The notes under the pieces are model-generated. The model was not told where the DNA came from. It saw only the letters and a program-made list of their open reading frames with translations, and searched no databases. Shown piece after piece: positions 7,893 through 16,668 of a stretch of DNA of 64,000 bases. The stretch covers positions 1,904,501 to 1,968,500 of the forward strand of contig NC_014657.1 of assembly GCF_000166335.1 (NCBI RefSeq). Direction: 5' to 3'. Numbering within the stretch: the stretch's first letter is position 1; every line of letters begins with the position of its first letter. This DNA comes from Caldicellulosiruptor owensensis OL. Lineage in GTDB: Bacteria; Bacillota; Thermoanaerobacteria; Caldicellulosiruptorales; Caldicellulosiruptoraceae. A program made the position numbers and the translations under genes.

Positions 7893-8693
7893 TTAAAACT
7901 GGACATTGAATACTTTTTCAATTGCTTCAGCAAACCCGCTTTCATCACAGCTCCTTGTTACAAAATCAGCAGCATTTTTTAAGCTTTCTGTGGCATTGCC
8001 AACAGCAACGCCTACACCTGCATATTCAATCATTGAAATGTCATTGTCACCATCACCAATTGCCATAACCTCTTCTCTTTTTAAACCGTAGTACTCTGCC
8101 AAAAACCTCAAAGCATTACCCTTTGACACATTGATATCTGTAAATTCCAAGAAGAAAGGTTTTGAAAACATTATGTTGAACTTCTCTGAAAACTCCTTGG
8201 GAAGCCTTTCTTTCAAATCTTTCAATTTCTCGTGTTCATCAAAAAACAACACCTTTGTGACAGGTCTGTCTATAAATTCAATAAAGTTTTCAACCTTATA
8301 TGGTTCAAGCTTTGTAAGGTTTTTGTAAAACTCTGTCTTTTCATTAATAACCTCAACATACCATATATTGTCAATGTAAATGTGAACATGAATACCTTCA
8401 TCTTTTGCCAGCATCACAAGTTGTTTTGCATCTTCGGGTTGGATTTCGCAGCCATAAAGCTTCTGGTCGTTCTTAGGGTCATACACAAGTGCTCCCTGGT
8501 AAGTTATCATGGGATAAAAATTTTGAAGTTCGTATGCCACCTTTTTCACAGATGGATAGGGTCTTCCTGATGCTAATATCAAAATTATGCCGTTTTGCTT
8601 TAAAAATTCTATGGCCTTAAGATTTTTCTCGGTTACCGTCAAATCCTTTGACAAAAGTGTATCGTCAAGGTCTGTTGCAACAAGCTTTATCAT
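7893..8693 (-). CDS. HAD-superfamily phosphatase, Cof type
   Basis: A 266-residue haloacid dehalogenase-fold hydrolase with a type IIB cap. Motif I is DLDDTLLS (Asp8 nucleophile, Asp10 acid/base), a Ser in ILASGRPYP serves as motif II, and GDGDNDISMIEYAG near 215 holds the Mg-binding aspartates. Cof-type enzymes remove phosphate from sugar phosphates or nucleotides; the substrate cannot be read from sequence. It stands alone between the speD unit and the terminator of the serine operon. A second member of this family is at 21610. Confidence 0.88.
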   Translation of the reverse strand: MIKLVATDLDDTLLSKDLTVTEKNLKAIEFLKQNGIILILASGRPYPSVKKVAYELQNFYPMITYQGALVYDPKNDQKLYGCEIQPEDAKQLVMLAKDEGIHVHIYIDNIWYVEVINEKTEFYKNLTKLEPYKVENFIEFIDRPVTKVLFFDEHEKLKDLKERLPKEFSEKFNIMFSKPFFLEFTDINVSKGNALRFLAEYYGLKREEVMAIGDGDNDISMIEYAGVGVAVGNATESLKNAADFVTRSCDESGFAEAIEKVFNVQF

Positions 8694-8733
8694 CTCTCAT
8701 AATTTCTCCTTTCTTTGTTTGAACATAAAATAC

Positions 8734-8792
8734 AAAAAACGGTTTGGACATTGAAACCTAAACCAATATGCTCAGGCATCAATATCCAAACC
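8734..8792 (-). terminator. Terminator of the serA operon
   Basis: On the minus strand a 14-bp stem (8792-8779 with 8754-8741, one G-U pair) is followed by GTTTTTTG. The 24-nt loop is unusually large. Confidence 0.8.
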
Positions 8793-8816
8793 CTCAGCAT
8801 TTCTAAAAGTTATTGC

Positions 8817-10091
8817 TTACTTCTGATGAACAAATATCACATTTCCTGTCATGAGTTTTGGATAAAAGTAGGTAGACTTTTGAGGCATTTTTTCTCCGCT
8901 TAAAGACACTTCTTTTAACTCTTCAACAAGTGTTGGGTTGAGAATAAATCCGTATTTAGCTCCTTTATTTACAATTTCAATCAATTCTTTGTCCGACTTT
9001 GTGTATTTTAGATTTCTTTGATGCAGTATATCCTCATCTGTAATTTCCAATATTCTATTTAAAATCATCTTCTGCAGAACAACAACATCAAGGTTTTTAT
9101 ATACCCTACTTCCTTCCACATCCCTTAGAGCATTTTCGGGATCTTTCAGGGTTATTAAATAAAAGTTCTTGTTGTACGTGTAAACCAAAAATGAATATTT
9201 CTTTTTCTCTTCCAGCTTTCTCTTCAAGACATCGTATTCTCCAGTTTCGATGTCAAAATCCACCTTTAGCTTTTCAACAAAAATACTCTCTTCAATGCTT
9301 GAGGAAAGCACAATCCTGTGCGTCGGTAAAATCACAATTCCCTCATCTTCTAGGGCTGTGAGTGTTATCATTATGTAGTTGTGATCTGCATCCTGTCTTA
9401 TGCCTTCCTTTTGCTGCATCTCTTTTTTGAACTCAAGGGCAGTTTCATACCTGTGATGACCATCTGCGATGAATATCTTCTTGTCGGTAAATAGTTTTTT
9501 TAAACTATCTATGATATCCTCATCAGAAACAACCCACATTTTTTCATATGTGCCAATGCCATTGTAAGCAACATCTTCTTTCCTTGATTTAATTAGGTCC
9601 AAAATGCTCTTTACATCTTTTGTCTTGTCCTCATAAAGCCCAAATATGCTACTTATATTTGCTCTTGTGTGCCTTAAAAGTTCAAGTCTTTCCTGTTTTG
9701 GCTTTGAAAGTGTAAACTCATGAGGAATTACAATCCCTTTTTCAAACTCAACAAGCTCAAGAAGTACTATCAAGCCTGTTCTTTTATATTTTTTGCCTTC
9801 AACTTCAAACTCCTGTTCAATGACATATACACTTTCCTGAGGGTCAAATTTCAATATACCATTTTGAATCCATGTATTTAGATACTCTTTTGCACGTGTA
9901 AACTTGTTATTAGCCTCATCATCACCTTCAAACTCTTTCCCAAACTCCACTCTTATGATGTTATATTCACTCTTGTTATAAAGCTCTTCTCTCTCATCTT
10001 CGGAAATTATATCATAAGGTGGGCAAATACATTTGTCAAGCTCAATCTCAGGTGAATATCGTAAACCTCTAAAACCTTTGATGTTAGCCAT
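8817..10091 (-). CDS. DUF1015 family protein
   Basis: A 424-residue protein of the DUF1015 family. The conserved features are the N-terminal FRGLRYS, CPPYD near 23 and the histidine motif DGHHRYETA at 210-218. Biochemical function is not established. The gene is third in an operon after a class V aminotransferase and serA, and DUF1015 genes often sit with serA, so a role in serine or phosphoserine metabolism is a reasonable inference. The C-terminal end is followed by a strong terminator. Confidence 0.85.
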   Translation of the reverse strand: MANIKGFRGLRYSPEIELDKCICPPYDIISEDEREELYNKSEYNIIRVEFGKEFEGDDEANNKFTRAKEYLNTWIQNGILKFDPQESVYVIEQEFEVEGKKYKRTGLIVLLELVEFEKGIVIPHEFTLSKPKQERLELLRHTRANISSIFGLYEDKTKDVKSILDLIKSRKEDVAYNGIGTYEKMWVVSDEDIIDSLKKLFTDKKIFIADGHHRYETALEFKKEMQQKEGIRQDADHNYIMITLTALEDEGIVILPTHRIVLSSSIEESIFVEKLKVDFDIETGEYDVLKRKLEEKKKYSFLVYTYNKNFYLITLKDPENALRDVEGSRVYKNLDVVVLQKMILNRILEITDEDILHQRNLKYTKSDKELIEIVNKGAKYGFILNPTLVEELKEVSLSGEKMPQKSTYFYPKLMTGNVIFVHQK

Positions 10092-10147
10092 TTTATATCA
10101 TAACCCTTTCTATTTTATAATTTTGTGGCTTTTTAAAAATGTAACTC

Positions 10148-11743
10148 TTACAGTTTTGCCATTGTAACTCTCAAAATTCCATCTGTACTTTTGAGTTTTT
10201 CTACAGCCTCATCAGGCAAAGCACCGTCAACCTCGCATACCATAACAGCTTTTTCACCTTTTTTGTTGCGCGAAACCTGCATTGTAGCAATGTTAATTCC
10301 ATACTCCCCAACAATGGTACCAATCTTACCAATCATGCCAGGTTTGTCTATGTTCTGGATAAGGAGCATGTACTTTTCTGGCTTGAAATCAACCTTGTAG
10401 CCAAAGAAATCTATGATTCTACCCTCATTGTTATAAACCGTTCCAGAAAGTTCTAAAACCTTTTCGCTTGTAGTAAATCTTGCAGTTATCATATTCTTGA
10501 ACTTTCCACTCTCTTCCTTTTTGCTTTCAATCACTTCAATTCCCTGTTCTTTTGCCAAAAGCTGTGAATTTACATAGTTGACAGTATCCTGTACCGAAAA
10601 TTCAAGATATCCCTTCAAAAGAGCTCGTGTGAGCCATGTTGTTGTTTTCTCATCTATCTGTCCGCTGTAGATAATTTCTATTTTATTGGCAAAAGTTCTC
10701 TCTGCCTGGATGAAAATCTTGCCCATTGCCTCAGCAAGCTCCAAATATGGCATAATCTCTTCAAGTCTTTCTTTTTCAAACGCAGGTAGATTGACAGCAT
10801 TTTTAGCAATACCGCCTTTTAACACCGCCGCAACCTCTTTTGCAACAGACACAGCCACATTTACCTGCGCTTCCTGTGTAGATGCTCCAAGATGAGGTGT
10901 AATTACTACATTGTCAAGCTCTAAAAGCGGGTTATAATAGTCCTGTTTTTCAAGCTCAAAATTCGGTTCTTTCTCAAGAACGTCAAGTGCCGCTGCTGCA
11001 ACTATGCCCTCTTTTATCGCATTGTAAAGGTCATTTTCATTTATGACACCGCCGCGCGCACAGTTTACAATCCTGACGCCTTTTTTCATCTTTTTGAACT
11101 CTTTCTCTGAAATGAGGTTGTATGTTTCTTTTGTCTTTGGTGTGTGAATAGTAATAAGGTCAGACTCCTTTAAAAGTGTATCAAAATCAACCTTTTCAAC
11201 GCCGTATTTTTTGAACTTCTCTTCAGAAACGTATGGATCATATGCAATGACTCTCATTCCACAAGCTTTGAGCCTTTCAGCAACAAGCGCTCCAATCTTG
11301 CCAAATCCGATAATTCCTGCGGTCTTTTCGTAAAGCTCAACACCCTTGAACTTATTTCTTCTAAAATCGCCCTGTTTGCAAGACATATACGCCTGTGGGA
11401 TGTACCTGAATATGCTAAATATAAGACCAATTGTGAGCTCGGCAGCTGCCATAATGTTGCCATCCGGAGCATTAACAACAATTATGCCATGTTTTGTTGC
11501 GCTTTCTACATCCACATTGTCAATACCAACACCAGCTCTTGCAATCACTTTCAAGTTTTTACCACACTCTATCATCTTTTCATTTACTTTTGTTGCACTT
11601 CTGACAATTAGAGCATCATACTCGCCGATTATATTGCAAATTTCCTCGTGAGACAGTCCTATCTTTTCATCAACTTCTATACCCTCGTTTTTTAAAATTT
11701 CTATACCTTCCTCTGCAATCCTCTCAGTAACTAAAACCTTCAT
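10148..11743 (-). CDS. serA: D-3-phosphoglycerate dehydrogenase
   Basis: This enzyme oxidises 3-phosphoglycerate with NAD, the first step of serine synthesis. At 531 residues it is the long form: substrate/NAD domains (1-310, Rossmann GFGKIG at 146-151), an intervening domain (about 320-450) and a C-terminal ACT domain (from about 458) that likely gives serine feedback. Arg230, a Glu near 257-259 and His284 (TPHLG) match the catalytic triad. Its AAGGAGGT site lies inside the end of the upstream aminotransferase gene, so the two are translationally close. Confidence 0.95.
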   Translation of the reverse strand: MKVLVTERIAEEGIEILKNEGIEVDEKIGLSHEEICNIIGEYDALIVRSATKVNEKMIECGKNLKVIARAGVGIDNVDVESATKHGIIVVNAPDGNIMAAAELTIGLIFSIFRYIPQAYMSCKQGDFRRNKFKGVELYEKTAGIIGFGKIGALVAERLKACGMRVIAYDPYVSEEKFKKYGVEKVDFDTLLKESDLITIHTPKTKETYNLISEKEFKKMKKGVRIVNCARGGVINENDLYNAIKEGIVAAAALDVLEKEPNFELEKQDYYNPLLELDNVVITPHLGASTQEAQVNVAVSVAKEVAAVLKGGIAKNAVNLPAFEKERLEEIMPYLELAEAMGKIFIQAERTFANKIEIIYSGQIDEKTTTWLTRALLKGYLEFSVQDTVNYVNSQLLAKEQGIEVIESKKEESGKFKNMITARFTTSEKVLELSGTVYNNEGRIIDFFGYKVDFKPEKYMLLIQNIDKPGMIGKIGTIVGEYGINIATMQVSRNKKGEKAVMVCEVDGALPDEAVEKLKSTDGILRVTMAKL

Positions 11744-11747
11744 TTAT

Positions 11748-12908
11748 TTATCTTACCTCCTTAGCAATTTCCTGAAGAACTGCTTTTGTAGCTTCTCCAA
11801 CTTCAAAGTTTTTGTAACCTACTTCTAAAAGTGCAAGTTCAAAACACTCTATGGTCTTTAAAAGATCAAACTCATCCACATATCCCATATGACCAATTCT
11901 TATAATCTTTCCTTTGAGTGTTGCCTGTCCTCCTGTTACCATTATATCATATTTCTGATTCATTATCTTTCTTACCTTTTCTATATCCACACCTTCTGGT
12001 GACTTGATTGCAGTGATAACTGCAGACGAGTATTCTTTCTTTGGCAGAAGCTCTAAATTGAGCTTTTCAGCTGCAAGCTGGGTAAGATGTGCAAGTCTTG
12101 TGTGTCTTTTGAAGTTGTTCTCAAGTCCATAGTCCAGAATAAGTTTTAATCCTACATCAACAGCCCTGATTAATGTAACAGCCGGTGTGAACGGAGTGTC
12201 CTGGCTTTCTTTTAAAAGATTGTCCTGATACTTTTTAAAGTCCCAGTAAAACTTTTTAAGTTTTGATGTTTTGTAAAACTCCCATGCTTTTTCTGACACA
12301 GAAACAAAAGCAAGTCCTGGCGGAGACATCAAAGCTTTCTGAGAGCCAGTTACAACAACGTCAACGCCCCACTCATCAGTCTTCAAATCGATTGCACCAA
12401 GTGAGCTTACCGCATCGACAATTAAAATCTTGTCTGTATTTTTGAGATACCTTGCAAGTTTTTCAATAGGATTTGTAACACCTGTCGATGTCTCATTGTG
12501 TGTTATAAACACACCTTTTATGTCCTTGTTAGATTCAATAATTTCAATTACCTCATCAATATTTGCAGCATCACCATAAGGATATTTCTTTTCTATTACA
12601 TTTAAACCAAATGTCTTGCATATACTTATAAACCTATCTCCAAAGACACCAACTGATACACATAAGACTGTGTCACCTTCTGAAAAGAAATTTACAGCGC
12701 TTGCCTCCATCGCACCTGTACCAGATGCAGCAAATGTAAGAACATTGTTCTTTGTCTGGAACACCTTTTTTAAGTTTTCATTTACTCTTGAAAAGATCTC
12801 TCCAAACTCTTTTGTGCGGTGGTGAATAATCTGCTGTGACATGGCAGAGATAACCTCAGGTGGAAGCGGAGTTGGACCTGGTGTCATCAGAAGTTTTGGT
12901 TTTCTCAT
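11748..12908 (-). CDS. Class V aminotransferase (alanine-glyoxylate / serine-pyruvate type)
   Basis: A PLP-dependent aminotransferase of 386 residues. TPGPTPLP at the N-terminus and TGSQKALMSPPG with Lys191 as the Schiff-base residue are clear. By family it would interconvert serine, alanine or glyoxylate-type pairs. Because it precedes serA by four bases, it may replace serC as the phosphohydroxypyruvate transaminase, or it may feed hydroxypyruvate; sequence alone does not settle this. First gene of the operon, behind a consensus promoter. Confidence 0.88.
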   Translation of the reverse strand: MRKPKLLMTPGPTPLPPEVISAMSQQIIHHRTKEFGEIFSRVNENLKKVFQTKNNVLTFAASGTGAMEASAVNFFSEGDTVLCVSVGVFGDRFISICKTFGLNVIEKKYPYGDAANIDEVIEIIESNKDIKGVFITHNETSTGVTNPIEKLARYLKNTDKILIVDAVSSLGAIDLKTDEWGVDVVVTGSQKALMSPPGLAFVSVSEKAWEFYKTSKLKKFYWDFKKYQDNLLKESQDTPFTPAVTLIRAVDVGLKLILDYGLENNFKRHTRLAHLTQLAAEKLNLELLPKKEYSSAVITAIKSPEGVDIEKVRKIMNQKYDIMVTGGQATLKGKIIRIGHMGYVDEFDLLKTIECFELALLEVGYKNFEVGEATKAVLQEIAKEVR

Positions 12909-12955
12909 ATCTAACTACTACCCCTTTCAGCTTTTCTCTCATTTATTTTAAGTTG

Positions 12956-12984
12956 ATTATATCTAATGTTCGATACAATGTCAA
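12956..12984 (-). promoter_or_regulatory. Consensus promoter of the aminotransferase-serA operon
   Basis: TTGACA (12984-12979) and TATAAT (12961-12956) on the minus strand match the sigma-A consensus at every base with a 17-bp spacer. Confidence 0.85.
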
Positions 12985-13086
12985 TAATTTGACAATCTTA
13001 TTATTATACATTTTGTACACAATAAGAGACAACGTTTTTGTATAATTAAAACAATTCTGTTGTTAATACATGGTAATATAAACAGA

Positions 13087-13108
13087 AAGCCGGCATTTGT
13101 ACCGGCTT
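13087..13108 (-). terminator. Terminator after the acidic zinc-ribbon gene
   Basis: AAGCCGG and CCGGCTT form a 7-bp stem with an 8-base loop, followed on the minus strand by TCTGTTTAT. It lies 18 nt after the stop of the gene at 13127. Confidence 0.65.
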
Positions 13109-13126
13109 AAAACCTTTATTCAATCC

Positions 13127-13591
13127 TTATTTATCTTTTTTATATTCATCGTCCTCTTCATCTTCATATTCTTCATCTTCATCATCAAACTCATCTTCAA
13201 GCTCGTCAAGATATATAATTTCATTGCAGTTTGGACATTCAATTTCATCTTCGTTTAAGTACTCATCTTCTTCTAAATAAAATGTTACTTTGCAGTTTGG
13301 GCAGGTTACTTCTACCAAGTCCTCGTCATATTCATCATCATAGTAGTCATCATAATCCTCATCATAACTTTCATACACTTCGTCTTCTAACTTCTCTAAG
13401 TCTTCATCAATTGAATCAACAACATCTTCAAGCTCAGCCTGCTTGACATCAAGTTCGTTTATAGCATCTGCAAATTCGTCAAGCACATCAATAATGCTCA
13501 GAAGAAGCCTGCCTTCTTTTGAATCTTCATTTATGCCCAGACCCTCTGCAAGCCCTCTCAAATATGCAACCTTTTCATATAAATTTTCCAT
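13127..13591 (-). CDS. Acidic zinc-ribbon protein (CD1247 N-terminal domain family)
   Basis: A 154-residue protein. Residues 1-60 form a helical N-terminal part (ENLYEKVAYLRGLAEG) that I recall as a clostridial domain named after CD1247. The rest is extremely rich in Asp and Glu and contains two CPNC knuckles (TCPNCKV and ECPNCNE) about 24 residues apart, which should bind one zinc. No enzymatic motif is present. It follows efp by about 100 nt. The function is unknown; the acidic tail and zinc ribbon suggest a nucleic-acid- or ribosome-associated role, but that is inference. Confidence 0.75.
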   Translation of the reverse strand: MENLYEKVAYLRGLAEGLGINEDSKEGRLLLSIIDVLDEFADAINELDVKQAELEDVVDSIDEDLEKLEDEVYESYDEDYDDYYDDEYDEDLVEVTCPNCKVTFYLEEDEYLNEDEIECPNCNEIIYLDELEDEFDDEDEEYEDEEDDEYKKDK

Positions 13592-13694
13592 TAAAGTATC
13601 CTCCTATAACACAGAATAACCTTGTCTATACATAATATTTACCCGTAAAAATCAATTTATACACACAGCATATGATTGAAAAATGTCAAATCAA

Positions 13695-14252
13695 TTACAC
13701 TCTTGACAGATATTCTTCTGTTGATGTGTCAATCTTAATTTTATCGCCAACATTGATGAAAAGCGGAACCTGAATTACAGCACCTGTTTCAACCTTTGCA
13801 GGCTTGGTTGCACCTGTCTGAGTATCGCCTTTAAAACCTGGTTCTGTATCAATTACCTCAAGCTCAACAAATCTTGGCGGTTCTACACCAAATACAACTC
13901 CATTGTGAGAGAGTACTGTAACTGTCATATTTTCTTTGACAAACTTGAGTGCATCACCAACCATTTCTTGATTTAATGCAATTTGCTCATATGTCTGAGT
14001 GTCCATAAAATAATAAAGCTCTCCATCATTATAAAGATACTGCATTTCTCTTCTTTCAATGTGAGCAAGAGGCATTCTCTCATCTGGTCTGAATGTTTTT
14101 TCAATTACAGCACCTGTCTTTATATTTTTGAGTTTTGTTCTAACAAAAGCTGCACCTTTGCCAGGTTTTACATGCAAAAATTCAACTACCTGAAATATCT
14201 GCCCATCATATTCTATTGTTAATCCTCTTCGAAAATCGCCTGCTTCAATCAT
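13695..14252 (-). CDS. efp: Elongation factor P
   Basis: EF-P relieves ribosome stalling at proline runs. The length of 185 residues and the three-domain layout are normal. The tip loop reads VKPGKGAAF with Lys32 at the position that is modified in other bacteria. No poxA/epmA-type modifying gene lies nearby. The start has GGAGGG eight bases upstream. A promoter-like pair lies just upstream, so it can be transcribed apart from rng. Confidence 0.95.
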   Translation of the reverse strand: MIEAGDFRRGLTIEYDGQIFQVVEFLHVKPGKGAAFVRTKLKNIKTGAVIEKTFRPDERMPLAHIERREMQYLYNDGELYYFMDTQTYEQIALNQEMVGDALKFVKENMTVTVLSHNGVVFGVEPPRFVELEVIDTEPGFKGDTQTGATKPAKVETGAVIQVPLFINVGDKIKIDTSTEEYLSRV

Positions 14253-14285
14253 CAGCTTCCCTCCGCTTTAAAATTTTGCTCTTCT

Positions 14286-14315
14286 ATTTTATCAAAAAAA
14301 ACATATTTTTTTCAA
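14286..14315 (-). promoter_or_regulatory. efp promoter
   Basis: TTGAAA (14315-14310) and TAAAAT (14291-14286) on the minus strand are 18 bases apart, 34 nt before the efp start. Confidence 0.5.
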
Positions 14316-14320
14316 CCAAA

Positions 14321-16036
14321 TTAGAATTCTTTCACATCCTCTTTATCAACCTCATATACATCCAAAATCTTTCCTTTTGAAAGTGTTCCATACACCTTTT
14401 CAACCTTTGCATAGATATATTTGCCAATAAGGTCAGAAGCATTATCAAACTCTATTTTATTCTGGTTTACATATCCGATTGCATTTTTCGGATTGAACCT
14501 GTCTTCCTCCTCAACAAACGCTAAAACCTCATCCCCCTCGCAAAGCCAACCACACAATGCCATGTAGTGATCCTCATCCTTGACAGGACATATGGTAAAC
14601 TTATTTATGTGAATATTTGAAGAAGCTTTAACATAGATTTTCTTTTTGTACTTCTGCTCAAGCTCTTTTATCCTGTCAATTTCACCCTTTCTCAAAATCT
14701 CACATACTTTTGTGTTCATCTCAACAAAGAACTTATCTTCCACCTTGTTTTTGCAATACCACTCAATCTCTTTCAGCACTTTAAACGCAACACTTTCCGG
14801 AGATAAAATCTTGCCTGTGCCCTCACAGTAAGGACAGCTTGACTGCATCACACAAGAAAGTCTTTGTCTTACCTTTTTCCTTGTCATCTCAACAAGCCCA
14901 AGAGGCGTTATGTCAACAACCACTGTTTTTGTCTTGTCTCTCTTAAGAGCTTCTTTCAAAGCGTCTAAAACTATCTTCTGATGCTCTGGATTTTTCATGT
15001 CGATAAAGTCGATTATAATTATTCCACCAATATCTCTAAGCCTCAGCTGCCTTGCAATCTCCTGTGCAGCTTCAAGGTTTGTCTTTAAAATTGTCTCTGC
15101 AACATCAGTTTTGCCAACATACTTTCCTGTGTTGACGTCAATGACTGTCAACGCCTCTGTCTCATCTATTACTATATACCCACCACTTTTTAGCCACACT
15201 CTTTTAGAGAGAGCTTTTGCAAGCTTTTGCTCTATCTGAAAATATTCAAAAATATTTGTTGCAAGGTTAAAATACTCAACTTTACTTTTCAAGCTTGGAG
15301 CATAAGAAGACAAAAACTCTATTATCTTGTTATATTTTTTCCTATCATTTATCACAAACCTGTCAACCTGGTTGGTGAACATGTCTCTGACAGCTTTGAA
15401 CACTAGGTCATAGTCTTTGTAAAGAAGCACAGGTGCGCTCTGGCAGCTTTTCTGTCTTATTTTTTTCCACATATTCTTTAAAAACTCAAGCTCACTTTTT
15501 AAAATCTCTTCGCTTTTACCTTCTGCTGCAGTTCTGACAATCAGACCCATTCCCTCTGGTTTTAATCTGCATGCTATCTCTTTGAGTCTCAGTCTTTCCT
15601 CCTCACTCTCAATTCTCTTTGAAACACCCACATACTCTGTATTTGGCAAAAGAACCAAATACCTACCCGGCAATGTTATATTTGTGGTAACCCTTGGCCC
15701 TTTCTGGTCATATGCCTCTTTTATGACCTGCACAACTATCTCCTGACCACACCTTAAGGCAAGCGGGTTTGTCTTTATCTCATAATACTCATCAGTATCC
15801 CCAAACTCAAGCCTGTTCACATCTCCAAGGTACAAAAAAGCGTTTTTCTCCCGACCAATATTGACAAATGCTGCATCCATGCCAGGCAGGATGTTTTCAA
15901 CAACACCTTTATAGATATTCCCTACTATACTTTGGCTGTCTTCCCTTTCGATGTAAATCTCAACAAGCTCCTTATCTTCCAAAACAGCAACCCTGGTTTG
16001 ATTAAAACTCACATCTACTATAATTTCACTTTGCAT
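14321..16036 (-). CDS. rng: Ribonuclease G/E
   Basis: An endoribonuclease of the RNase E/G family, 571 residues, acting in rRNA maturation or mRNA turnover. An S1-type domain covers about 35-125. Asp300 (TVIDVNTG) and Asp343 (IIDFIDM) match the catalytic metal ligands. CPYCEGTG at 401-408 is the zinc-link motif that joins dimers. The long scaffold tail of E. coli RNase E is missing, as expected for the G type. Its ATG overlaps the stop of the preceding gene (TAATG). Confidence 0.92.
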   Translation of the reverse strand: MQSEIIVDVSFNQTRVAVLEDKELVEIYIEREDSQSIVGNIYKGVVENILPGMDAAFVNIGREKNAFLYLGDVNRLEFGDTDEYYEIKTNPLALRCGQEIVVQVIKEAYDQKGPRVTTNITLPGRYLVLLPNTEYVGVSKRIESEEERLRLKEIACRLKPEGMGLIVRTAAEGKSEEILKSELEFLKNMWKKIRQKSCQSAPVLLYKDYDLVFKAVRDMFTNQVDRFVINDRKKYNKIIEFLSSYAPSLKSKVEYFNLATNIFEYFQIEQKLAKALSKRVWLKSGGYIVIDETEALTVIDVNTGKYVGKTDVAETILKTNLEAAQEIARQLRLRDIGGIIIIDFIDMKNPEHQKIVLDALKEALKRDKTKTVVVDITPLGLVEMTRKKVRQRLSCVMQSSCPYCEGTGKILSPESVAFKVLKEIEWYCKNKVEDKFFVEMNTKVCEILRKGEIDRIKELEQKYKKKIYVKASSNIHINKFTICPVKDEDHYMALCGWLCEGDEVLAFVEEEDRFNPKNAIGYVNQNKIEFDNASDLIGKYIYAKVEKVYGTLSKGKILDVYEVDKEDVKEF

Positions 16037-16668
16037 TATATCACCCTTTTATATCCAACTTTTACTCTTTCAACCCTCACAATCCTGCATTCAATATTAT
16101 ACTCCTGTGAAAATTCTCTTAGTATATCTTCTGGCTTTACATAACTTCCATTCACAACGTTTATATGAAAACTTATTTTTATATTTCCTTCTACTTTTTT
16201 ACATTCATAGCTCAAAAGAAAATTCCAAACATGTTTGACTGTAACCTTTCCTTCCTTCTCTTTATTTATAATTGGACTTTTTTTCATGAACTCATCAAAG
16301 TACTTGCAAAATTCTTCCTCTGCTTCAACAAAACATTGATAATACATATCACTTACTTGTATTTTATCAGTAGCCAGCTCAACTTTCAACATTTTTAATC
16401 CTTCCGGCAAGATCTTATTGAGACTATCAATAATATCACTGCTAAGTTCCTGTTCACACTCGACCTCAAATATCTCTTCTTTAGAACAAAGCCCAACTGG
16501 CATTGGAAGAATAAAAACTATCTTTGGATGCGGGTTGAATCCCTGAGTAAATTTAAGTTTTATATCCAACCTCCTAAATAACCTTTCAAATAGTCTTGTC
16601 ATATCAAGATGAGATATAAATGCTGCAGGCAAATCTCGTGAAAAATAAAATCTATATCTATTTGCCAA
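16036..16668 (-). CDS. Radical SAM-associated protein (TIGR03936, DUF2344)
   Basis: A 210-residue protein of the DUF2344 family, with YRFYFSRDLPAAFISHLD at the start and FNPHPKI near 45. It has no iron-sulfur Cys cluster of its own and always travels with a B12-binding radical SAM protein, here overlapping its end by 11 nt. The pair likely acts together on RNA or a ribosomal component because rng follows directly, but no reaction is known to me. Confidence 0.88.
   Translation of the reverse strand: MANRYRFYFSRDLPAAFISHLDMTRLFERLFRRLDIKLKFTQGFNPHPKIVFILPMPVGLCSKEEIFEVECEQELSSDIIDSLNKILPEGLKMLKVELATDKIQVSDMYYQCFVEAEEEFCKYFDEFMKKSPIINKEKEGKVTVKHVWNFLLSYECKKVEGNIKISFHINVVNGSYVKPEDILREFSQEYNIECRIVRVERVKVGYKRVI

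Noticed and set aside
13231..13446. Plus-strand reading frame rich in His and Leu
   Set aside because: It is the reverse of the Asp/Glu-rich region of the acidic zinc-ribbon gene; composition explains it.
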